64,000 nt of DNA from Magicicada septendecula (lineage: Eukaryota > Arthropoda > Insecta > Hemiptera > Cicadidae), in the NCBI GenBank assembly GCA_034769895.1, contig CM068373.1, forward strand, positions 19,573,967 through 19,637,966. The letters run 5' to 3'. The translations under genes and the position numbers were made by a program. Shown here piece after piece: positions 55,737 through 64,000 of the stretch. Under the pieces are notes generated by a model. That model was not told the DNA's origin, did no database searches, and saw nothing but the letters and a program-made list of their open reading frames with translations. Each line of letters begins with the position of its first letter. The first letter of the stretch is position 1.

Positions 55737-56530
55737 AACAATACATGTCTTCCATGTTCCAACAGATTATAAAAGAATTTTTAATATGTAGGCCTACACT
55801 CAGAACGAAACTAAATATATCACCATGATTTTGGTAAAAACGCTGAAAAAGATAATCAAAATACAAATTGTACCGGCTTGTTAATATTTTAAAAATAAAT
55901 AATTAATTTGATTAAATTATCTTTTATTTAAACAACGGAGGAAAGGGGAATACCACCGGGCGTTTGTTATCTGTAAATTTCTGAAAACGAAAAATTATTT
56001 CTTTTACGTATCTGTGGTTACATAGCATGGAACGATATAAATTGTTAATATTTTATTGAAATTTTTAAGTTTTCAGTCGAATAAATTTATAACATTACAA
56101 CGAAAAATTACCCCCACCACTCTTCAATTACCCTTTTCATTTATAGATATTTCATCAACCTTTCTACAGTGGATTATTATGACCTTCTTTCCAGGATAGT
56201 TTATTTATCAAAATCAAGTACTTTAGTCTTGTTGAAATGTAAAATGTTGCAGGTAAACTACCCCTTCCCCTTAACAGACCAAAATCAACAGACCTTGAGT
56301 CCTCTACATCTCGGGCGCATATGCAAAACATTATTTGATTCTGTTTGAATTTGCGGCAGTTATCGTTCCCAATAGAAAAATTCTACACACAGACACAGAC
56401 ACACAGAGACACTTTTCGAAAAATGACTTTTCTTCATGTTTTGAGGGTAGTACAATTAGAATCTGCCCTTATCTCGAACACGATTTTTCCGCGATCACCA
56501 TACTTCCATTTCCTTACGAAACACGGAAGT
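55737..56530 (+). mobile_element. repeat family Y, whole copy
   Basis: Same ends as 30607-31371 (GGTATGGAGAAC on the left, GGAAG on the right). No PLE arm is nested here, so it gives the unbroken length, about 0.79 kb. No coding frame, so presumably non-autonomous. Confidence 0.75.
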
Positions 56531-56539
56531 AAAAAATTA

Positions 56540-57285
56540 AATATCATTCAATAAAAACGCTGACAACCATATTATTGGTAACAAAACTACAAAATCAATA
56601 ATGCCAACAATAAAACATAATTCAAAATCAATAAACAACTATTAAAACATAAACTAAGTATTGTCTACATACTGACTAAATGAAACATTACCCCAGAAAA
56701 ATGAGACATAAGAAAACAATAGTTCGTTTACTTTACTTAGTAAGTAGGGAGTCTCATCTGTATGAGTTTTGTATAGAGGAAGTCAGAGATCTTTTCAGCG
56801 GAATGGCAGAGACATTTAAGCAGGCTGTGTTGTAAAGAGTATATGCCAAAATTATTCAAAATAAACGAATTCTTAATATCGCGATCACCAGGATTATAAT
56901 ATGCTTGGTTAAAATAGTTTGGGTACGTTGGCGCACTGTACAGTTTGCTTAATTACAAATACAATGTACAGCTTAACAGCAGAAGCAGTTTGCCACAACA
57001 AACACGGGCCCTCGCTGATGGCACTAAGACAGTGTAGACAGACTGAAGATTTTAACCAGACGCAATCAGCAGTGTAAACAAGTGGTTAGGCAAACATTAA
57101 ACCCATACAGTACAAGTGTTGAGAGTCTACTGTGTTTGGCACAGCACACGTTATGCGATTACTGCAATAGTCTACACGTGTAGGTTATATTATTATAGTT
57201 CTATTCAATGTCTGTAATAGATTATTTTACTGTTTGAAGAAAATCATCAATTGTAGAACACTATGGAAAAAAGATAAATTATATT
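56540..57285. other. no recognised feature
   Basis: AT-rich spacer with no motif or repeat partner. Confidence 0.4.
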
Positions 57286-57881
57286 GCTACGTTCGCTGAG
57301 ATAAAAGACAATTGCGTAACGCTCTTGAAACTCGAGATTTTAGTTTTAACCTATTCCACGTTATAACGATATTGTCGTTTCTCGACTAACTCAGTGCGTA
57401 CAGCCGACATCATTCGAGGTTGTTTCAGCCGCGGCATCTGTGTCAAGGTCTTGCACTGCCACAAGTCTCCAGACTGTTCAGGCGTCTATAACTACGCATA
57501 TTACTTCGCACGTCGCCCGGAGAATGGAAAATTATTCTGGAACATCTGCGGGAGTACTTATAAGCGTCAACGGCCGGCATTCCATTCGACTTCTCCCGGT
57601 CTGGATTATCTGCATTTATTTATGGTTTCTGGTATAACTCCTTTGGTGGTAAGTTTAGTTCATTTTTCTTAAGAAGTTAGTTACAACTAGCAATTTATTC
57701 AGAGGGGATCGAGTGATTGGCGCGGATTAGTGGAAAGTGATTGTTGTGTTAGTGTAATGCTGTAATAAGGTGGCATTAATTGTTGAACAAAATTAATTTT
57801 GATTTTTAATGAAGAAAATTGTGTTAGTAGTTAAAATCACAAACAGAATTATCACTGTTGCACACCACTATATAAAAATTA

Positions 57882-57927
57882 TTCCGATTAGCGCTTTCAA
57901 GCTTCACAGCTCATCGTCAGATCGAAA
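57882..57927 (-). ncRNA. minimal hammerhead-like motif attached to a PLE
   Basis: Minus strand: stem I CGAT/ATCG; box CTGACGA, one extra T; stem II GAGCT/AGCTT; GAAA; palindrome AGCGCT. Same sequence family as 3756-3801, with the outer part of stem I changed. Confidence 0.65.
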
Positions 57928-58289
57928 ACGAACAAACAAACCCTTCACCCCCACCCACCCCACCATGCTCACACACACCAAGCTATAATTCAAATGTCCC
58001 TTCCCAACCTCTGAGCCCTGTCACCCCCATCTGGACAGTTACATATTTTCTAGCAAATTCGTTGTGTGTGTGTGTGTGTGTGTGCATTCCTTTTAAAGCT
58101 AACCGCCTTTCTCATTCACACTTGTGGGCCAGTCACACACCCTTATTTTAAAAACAACCAATTAGTCCTATGCAACTTAATTCTTAATCTTATCTATCTG
58201 TCCTCTATCATTTACTTTTTAATTATGTTATAAAATATTTCTTCATTACCAAATTTAATTTTAGTATTAATTAAATTGTCTAACCCTTT

Positions 58290-58530
58290 TTATCTTTTTT
58301 TCAATATTTCTAACTCCTCCCTAAGCTTCCTTTCAACTGTGTTATTTACTACTTTTACAATTTCATAGTCTTCCAAAAGATTAACAAACTTATGGTTGTC
58401 TTCTATGAAATGTCTTGCATATAACGAATTCGTTGTTCTATTACATTCTCCACGTTTGTGGTCAGACAACTTGCATACGGATTTTCGTCTTGTCTCACCT
58501 AGGTACACTTTGTTGCAATCTTTACATTTT
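58290..58530 (-). pseudogene. PLE GIY-YIG endonuclease domain
   Basis: The minus strand reads KCKDCNKVYLGETRRKSV, with the Cys pair before the YLG core that PLE nucleases have, then CKLSDHKRGECNRTTNSLYA, ARHFIEDNHKF and EELEILKKR. It stops at 58290. The domain from the Cys pair to the C-terminus is open in one frame. The RT part is absent (5' truncation at about 58545). Confidence 0.85.
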
Positions 58531-58554
58531 AATTTGATTTACTGTATAAGAGTA

Positions 58555-59392
58555 ACATATACAGTACTCATTGAAAATTTCAGCAAGTAAGACCAAAACC
58601 ATGACCTTTAAAGGTAAATATCCAGTGAGGACTAAGATAGTTATAAGCGACAGCACTTTAGATCAAATGAGTCGTTACAAATATCTCGGCTTTAAAGTAA
58701 ACTATGAGTGTGATATAAAAGAAAATATAAATAAATTTACGAATATTTTTGGTGCGTTTCGTAGAAATCTTTTAAATAAAACAAGACAAAAAACAAGGAT
58801 TAAATTTTATTAGACGATTGCAATACCCACGTTGATTTATGCAAGTGAGGCGTGGGTAATGACAAAAAAGAAAAGCGACAATATTCAGAGTGCTGAAATA
58901 CAGTTTCTTGGAAATACTTCGAATTTTCCATTGCAAGATAGAATAAGGAATAATGACATGAGAGCAGAACCGAAGTAAAGGACATAAATGAAATTATTTC
59001 TATTTACAGAAGACAATGTTGGGATCATCTACAAAGGATGACAGAGGATCGATTGCCGATAGCGGCACTGAACTATGAAGCCATTGGTAGAAGACACGTG
59101 GGTCGTCCGAGGATGAGGTGGGTGCCGCAACAGGCTTATATAACCTAATCCTTGAAGAGGAGAAGAAGAAGAAGAAGAAGGGGAAAGAGAAGGAGAAGGA
59201 GAAGGAGAAGGAGAAGGAGAAGGAGAAGGAGAAGGAGAAGGAGAAGGAGAAGAAGGAGGAGGAGGAGTAGGAGGAGGAGGAGGAGGAGGAGGAGGAGGAG
59301 GAGGAGGAGGAGGAGGAGGAGGAGGAGGAGAAGAAGAAGAAGAAGAAGAAGAAGAAGAAGAAGAAGAAGAAGAAGAAGAAGAAGAAGAACTT
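58555..59392 (+). mobile_element. LINE 3' end (family A) with 235-bp GA-rich tail
   Basis: Reads FKGKYPVRTKIVISDSTLDQ, then SRYKYLGFKVNYECDIKENI, IPTLIYASEAWVM and PIAALNYEAIGRRHVGRP. The signature CTAATCCTTGAAGAGGAG ends at about 59163 and passes into AAGGAG, then AGG, then GAA repeats to 59390. Confidence 0.9.
59157..59390. repeat. GAA/GGA microsatellite, LINE-A tail
   Basis: About 234 bp in three blocks of different unit: GAAGGA hexamers, AGG trimers and GAA trimers. It grew from a LINE tail, as at 22758-22940. Confidence 0.95.
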
Positions 59393-59741
59393 ATACAGTT
59401 GATTTTTCATTGTTGTTTGTGACTAATTATAGTTAGTAATCGGTGACTTCATACATAAGTGTCAATTACTTTGTTTTCAGTGAACAACACGACGATCGGT
59501 GTGTACGTCGCGTCGTATCTACAGTGTTCCAATGGATTTCAAAGCATTACAGATTGATAATAATTGATAATTGTTAAGCATAGTTTCTCCATCTGCATTG
59601 TCTTGTGAATGGACCATAAACAACTAGAGTAATTTTTTCACATACATAAGACAAGACCCTTACGCTGCTAATCGTTTCTTGGATAACAATTATTCATGTT
59701 TAAAAGGAATAATTCCAAATATTTAGTACCAAGCCACGTGT

Positions 59742-60172
59742 TGTTCAATCAAATATATTGCAACTTACCGTCTGCGGCTCCCAGAAACAACGTCTTTACA
59801 AAGTTGACATGTTTCGGGACACTTGTCCCATCATCAGAACTTAAAATAATCGTGTATCATTTAAGTTGATACATTTGTCAATTAATTAAAATAATTTAAC
59901 GCGTTGAGTGGGCGGTCAATCTCCGTACGATGTACATCGTTAAACGTTCGCGCTCGCTTTTAGACATTTACGTATTTATATTGTTTTAAATTATTTATTT
60001 CATGTTGAATTTTAATATTTTAATTAATTGACAAATGTATCAACTTAAATGATACACGATTATTTTAAGTTCTGATGATGGGACAAGTGTCCCGAAACAT
60101 GTCAACTTTGTGAAGACTTTGTTTCTGGAAGACGCAGACGGTAAGTTGCAATATATTTGATTTAACAATTAT
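59742..60172. repeat. head-to-head PLE arm pair
   Basis: Arms 59742-59897 and 60018-60172 are inverted complements around a spacer of about 120 bp. Each arm has a canonical-looking hammerhead motif facing outward (minus 59801-59842, plus 60067-60108). The outermost 20 bases (CAAATATATTGCAACTTACC and mirror) also match. Confidence 0.8.
60067..60108 (+). ncRNA. hammerhead-like motif, best copy
   Basis: Stem I: AAGTT (60067-60071) with AACTT (60104-60108). Box CTGATGA at 60072-60078, then one extra T. Stem II: GGGAC (60080-60084) with GTCCC (60089-60093) over AAGT. GAAAC at 60094-60098. Palindrome ACATGT (60097-60102). GTC (60101-60103) is the cleavage triplet. Both core boxes, the triplet and both stems are intact. 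The minus-strand motif at 59801-59842 is identical in all of these. Confidence 0.75.
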
Positions 60173-60569
60173 TGTTGTTATTGACCTTTGTGTTTCATTG
60201 TACACAAAGTGTAATTCTCATCTGAGTAGATGATATACGTTACTCACTTACACACTTGGCTACATAATAAAATACAAACTACAACTTGTCTTACACCGAA
60301 CCTCTATAAATAAAATTTACTTACAAAGTATGTTACCAGCTAACTAGCTCTATATTTGCAAAACAATTCATTCTGAACATTTTTGTAACTGATCCCTAGT
60401 TATGTTGGGAGAAGTTTAACTACACTGGTTCTTATCCTCATAGCTGGATTATAAAATATTTGTTTTTTAATTACAATTTTACTTATTTCTATTTTTGTCA
60501 CTTGAATTTTGAATTATCATGTGAAATAACGTTTTTGATCTCATGCTATTGTCTACATCTGTTTTCCAT

Positions 60570-61660
60570 CTATGAGGCTTATATTCGTTCAGAATTAATT
60601 AGAATGGTGAGAGCTACACTATTCAGCTCAAAATGCCAGATTAGAATTCAATCACATCTCTCCCGCTCTGTTGATACCATGATTGGACTTAAACAGGGAG
60701 ATGCCCCAGCCTGCCTACTGTTCAACATTGCACTTGAAAAAGGTAATACGAGAGTCTGGAATACAAACAGGAGGACGTGTTTTTAATAAAGGAGTCCAGC
60801 TTCTAGTATATGCAGATGATATAGATATTATCAGCAGAAATGAAAATGTAATCTGGAGAATGCCTTTATAGCACTTGAATCATCGGCTAAGGGTATGGGG
60901 CTTGTTGTAAAAGAAAAATAAAACAAAGGTTATGGCTGTGGGAAGCAATAATAATAAATTTCAAATGTACTAATAGGTGGCTATAATTTTGAAGAGTAAG
61001 AGGCTTCGTGTACCTGGGGACATATGTCGATGCTGAGAACAACTGCACAAGAGAAATTGAAAGAAGAATTCTGGCTTCTAATAGAAGCTATTACGGGCTG
61101 AATAAACATTGTAAATCAAGACTATTAATCAAGACCATCTTCATTATTAGCCACGCTTTATAAGACATTGGTAAGGCCTGTATTGACATATAGCTCTGAG
61201 TTCTGGGTACTCAAGAACATTTATGAACAGAGCCTGGCTGTGTTTAAAAGGAAGATACTGAGAAGGATTTATGGGCCAATTCAACAGGACGGAGTCTGGA
61301 GAAAGAAAAATAATAATGTATTATATTATGCTAAGTACAATGACATTAGAGTTGTCCGATTTGCCAAAATTAATAGATTAAGATGGGTAGGACACGTTTA
61401 GAAAATGGAAGACGAACCTACGGGAAAAAGAATTATGAGGTACAAGCCAATAGGATAAAAGAGGATTGGACGACCGGAGAACAGATGGTTGGACCAGTTC
61501 AGCAGTGATGCGAGGAAGCTGGGCGCAGTGAATTGGTGGCGGATGGCTGAGGACAGGAATAAGTGGAGGCAATTTCTTTTGAGGCCAAGGCTCTATGTGG
61601 GCTGTTACAGCCAAGGATGTATGTATGTATGTACGTTCGTTGTGTTAAATGGTAGCGTAG
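60570..61660 (+). mobile_element. LINE fragment (family D), RT to 3' end
   Basis: RT motif B region reads TMIGLKQGDAPACLLFNIAL, and the catalytic box LLVYADDIDIISRNENV (about 60810). RGFVYLGTYVDAENNCTREI, ILRRIYGPIQQDGVWRKK and FAKINRLRWVGHV follow in shifted frames. The 3' end is at about 61660. Several stops and shifts. Confidence 0.9.
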
Positions 61661-61904
61661 AAAACGGTTGAGTGAAACACACACACATCCAGAGGCGCGC
61701 GTATGTACGTTTGTAAGTTTATTTAATTTAATCTTGTAAAGGGAAGCACGAACGTCCTGTCAGCAATTTGTCTTCGTCACTCACAATTAGACAGCTGTGT
61801 ACGTTATTTCTCTCACTCTTGCACCATCTTAAATGTAAACTAAAGTTTATCTGCTTTAGTATTAATGATTCCATTCGTAACTGGTGCATTAATCTGCTAT
61901 CCTC

Positions 61905-62480
61905 CTCCTCCTATGGCGCTACAGCCCAAGTCGGGCTCTGGCCTCCACCAATCTCCGCCTCCAATCCACTCTATCCACTGCAACCCTCCTCCAATTTCTT
62001 ATCCCCATGTCTCTCACGTTCTCTGCAACGCCATCTTCCCACCTCTTCCTCGGTCTACCTCTAGGTCTGGTTCCCTCCCATGTACCCAGCAAAGCCCTCT
62101 TGGGGTTCCTGCCATCCTCCATTCTCATAACATGTCCGGCCCAACGCAATCTTTGTATTCTTATAAATTTTGAGACTGGTATCTCTTTATATATTTGATA
62201 CAGTTCGTTGTTGTATCTCAGTCTCCATGAGCCATTTTCTTGTATTGGGCCTATAATGCGTCTGAGGATTTTCCTTTCAAAGGTGTCTACTATGTCGGCT
62301 GTTTTCTGTGTGATTGTCCATGCCTCACACCCGTAGCATAGCACCAGTCTGATGACAGTCCTATATATTTTCATTTTTGTTTCCCTGTGCACATCCCCAG
62401 ACCTAAATGATGGCAGCAATGCGAAGTATGCCTTGTTAGCCATGGTGGTCCGTCTTTGGATCTCCGGCTTCTCTGATCCA
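61905..62480 (-). mobile_element. LINE 3' end (family D), 174 codons open
   Basis: The minus strand reads VLCYGCEAWTITQKTADIVD, RKILRRIIGPIQENGSWRLR, FIRIQRLRWAGHVMRMEDGR and RPRGRPRKRWEDGVAENV, ending at 61919. Uninterrupted, so younger than the plus-strand copy of the same family, whose tail points towards it. Confidence 0.9.
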
Positions 62481-62779
62481 GGTTAATCTGCTATAGTTCC
62501 TTCTTTTTTTTCTTTATTGTACACAGAGTTATTCAAAAAGAATGAACCGATTTCATAACGCAATGTTTTATTAAGGAAAAGAAATTCGAAAAATTCTAAC
62601 CAGATCAGAAGTATTCTACTCATAATCAAGTTTTATTTCCTGTCTTAAAAGAATTCAATGTGGCCACCACATGCAGCACGGACAACATCAAGGCGATAAG
62701 AGAATTCTTCCCAGACGCGTAGCGACATATCACGATTTACTGAGTTGATAGCGGTTGTTCTTCGATGTTAAGTCGTCGA

Positions 62780-63167
62780 GGTGGATAGTGGTGGATAGCG
62801 GTGAACAGTGGTGGATACTGATGGATAGTGGTGGATAGCGGTGGATAGTGGTGGATAGCGGTAGATAGTGGTGGAAATCGGTGGATAGTGGTGGATAGCG
62901 GTGGATAGTGATGGATAGCGGTGGATATGGGGTGGATAGCGGTGGATATCGGTGGATAGTGGTGGATATCAGTGGATAGTGGTGGATAGCTGTGGATAGT
63001 GGTGGATAGCGGTGGATAGCAGTGGATAGAGGTGGATAGAGTTGGATAGTGGTGGATAGCGGAGGATAGCGGTGGATAGCGATGGACAGTGGTGGATAGC
63101 GGTGGACAGAGGTGGATAGCGGTGGATAATGGTGGATAGCGGTGGATAGTGGTTGATAGTGGTGGAT
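62780..63167. repeat. 10-bp minisatellite grown from transposase coding sequence
   Basis: About 39 imperfect units of GGTGGATAG[C/T]. On the minus strand three units code PPLSTTIHRY-like residues, and the array sits exactly where relatives of the transposase have a VPPLPTT.DDL segment. The long stop-free frames follow from the unit's base composition. Confidence 0.9.
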
Positions 63168-63483
63168 CGAGCGGTTAAAGAACATCTGTGTCTTGTACGT
63201 ACCCTACAAGACAAAATCACATACAGTGAGATCTGGAGATCTCGCAGTCCAAGCACAGAGAGCAAGGACTTTGGCCCCCCTACGACCAATCCATCATTGG
63301 GGCACTTTTCGTTCAAGAAGCTCGAACCATCCCGTGACAATGGAGCGATGCTACATCGTGTTGTAAAGTAAAGTCATCTAAATCTGTTTGCAGTATCGGT
63401 AAGAGCCACTGTTGAAGCATATCAAGATAGAATAAATAATTACCTTATTTTATCCACTAAGTGATCTTCTTTTTCTTTTTTAA

Positions 63484-63524
63484 TTACTACATGTTTCAGG
63501 GCTTATATACCCATCTTCAGGTAA
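63484..63524 (-). ncRNA. hammerhead-like motif (PLE arm in transposase)
   Basis: Minus strand: stem I TTAC with GTAA; box CTGAAGA, extra T; stem II GGG/CCC over TATATAAG with one unpaired T before GAAAC; palindrome ACATGT; cleavage triplet GTA. Confidence 0.6.
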
Positions 63525-64000
63525 AAGCAAAATCTACCCTATTATTAGGGTTTCGTTAAAAATTCACAAAGACGCAAACACATAACACACTTAAATAAAT
63601 TAACATAGAACATTGAATCTGTATCGGAACGCGCTACAAAGGAACCAGTGGACTGGCCGAAGTCCGACTTTCAACTCAGGTTTGTAACTGTGTTTCCCTT
63701 GAAGAAAAAGGACCATAAATTTTGTTCTTTGACACAGCACAGAAGACGTTGACCTTAGGGGAATCTCTTTTGTGCTCAATTTTTTCATGTGAATGTTTTG
63801 TTCCCCAAAAGTGCACGATTGACTGTGCCATTCAAGTGAAAGGTTACTTCATCACTGAAAACTAAACGTGAAATGAAGGTTTCTTCTTCTATCATCTCTG
63901 GCTTATGGAATTACTGGCTTACGGAAAGAGATCACATATGCACGAAGATCAGTAACAACATGGAAATCCGACACATACACACAAATGGTCGATAACTAGA

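Larger units (their letters stand above)
57841..58545 (-). mobile_element. PLE 3' part: GIY-YIG, untranslated region, ribozyme arm
   Basis: On the minus strand the order is GIY-YIG domain (58530-58290), about 350 bp of untranslated sequence with CA/GT-rich runs, then the arm with the hammerhead-like motif (57927-57882). This is the clearest physical link in the window between the motif and a PLE coding region. The arm matches the snapback at 3666-3842. Confidence 0.85.
57286..59525 (+). mobile_element. LTR-like remnant interrupted by a PLE and a LINE
   Basis: A start resembling the LTR family (TGCTACG after ATAT) and a TATA-like TACTTATAAGCG near 57560 lie on the left. A stretch resembling the family's U5 end (GTTTTCAGTGAACAACACGA at about 59477) lies on the right. 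Between them stand the PLE fragment (57841-58545) and a family-A LINE (58555-59392). Related to, but distinct from, the other LTR copies. Fossil; end points are approximate. Confidence 0.4.
62527..64000 (-). pseudogene. IS630-type (Tc1/mariner superfamily) transposase, with minisatellite and PLE insert
   Basis: On the minus strand the N-terminal catalytic part has VTFHLNGTVNRALLGNKTFT (about 63855), RLLCCVKEQNLWSFFFKGNT and TVTNLS. The middle (63365-63180) has SRDGSSFLNEKCPNDGLVVG and, one frame over, ARSPDLTVCDFVL (third catalytic residue region). After the minisatellite come VNRDMSLRVWEEFSYRLDVV and RAACGGHIEFF, ending near 62650. A PLE arm (about 63400-63600) separates the first two parts. 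Several frame changes and stops. The N-terminus may lie beyond the window. Confidence 0.85.

Noticed and set aside
57394-57672. 92-codon plus frame
   Set aside because: Lies in LTR-like sequence and resembles no protein; probably chance.
59000-59436. Poly-Arg and Phe/Ser-rich frames
   Set aside because: Readings of the GAA/GGA tract at 59157-59390.

Overview
This is a non-coding, repeat-saturated stretch of an arthropod nuclear genome, most probably an insect and perhaps a cockroach or relative (Blattodea). The grounds are TTAGG-type repeats, an insect-type gustatory receptor (Gr), mariner, IS630-type, PIF/Harbinger and hAT transposons, many LINE tails of types I associate with insects, tRNA-derived SINEs, Penelope-like elements (PLEs) and Ty3/gypsy-type solo LTRs. 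The species call is inference. There is no bacterial-style gene organisation. The only host gene I can name is a broken Gr.

Layout. 1-6.5 kb: mariner remnant, LINE pieces, a solo LTR ending in a ribozyme-like snapback, and a Mutator-like transposon with terminal inverted repeats. 7.3-11.1 kb: a head-to-head PLE arm pair, a solo LTR, and a LINE plus SINE between direct duplications. 11.1-14.4 kb: little recognisable. 14.4-18.8 kb: a 37-bp tandem array split by a 3.3-kb PIF/Harbinger element, whose two genes interdigitate on opposite strands, and by a LINE. 18.8-25.4 kb: LINEs, a 183-bp TTC tract and three solo LTRs, one holding a nested PLE arm pair. 25.8-31.5 kb: a LINE, a PLE with a perfect 15-bp target duplication, and a 470-bp duplication flanking a second PLE derivative. 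31.5-40.7 kb: LINE fragments, a SINE, PLE arm pairs and a hAT remnant. 40.9-44.6 kb: the Gr pseudogene, carrying an in-frame 48-bp minisatellite of 54 units in its first membrane segment. 45-49.9 kb: LINEs and a tandem dimer with TTAGG-type repeats that has taken three insertions. 50-57 kb: tandem repeats, a solo LTR, a LINE and a SINE. 57.3-64 kb: an LTR-like piece interrupted by a PLE and a LINE, another PLE arm pair, converging LINE tails, and an IS630-type transposase that grew a 10-bp minisatellite.

The strongest system-level signal is a minimal hammerhead-ribozyme-like motif that recurs about 17 times in at least nine unrelated sequence contexts. In the best copies stem I and stem II keep pairing while their sequences differ. 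It usually sits in head-to-head snapback arms, and in two families the arms connect to a GIY-YIG endonuclease-coding region, which identifies them as PLE terminal repeats. The second signal is that two protein-coding segments (the Gr membrane segment and a transposase proline-rich segment) have each become stop-free minisatellites.
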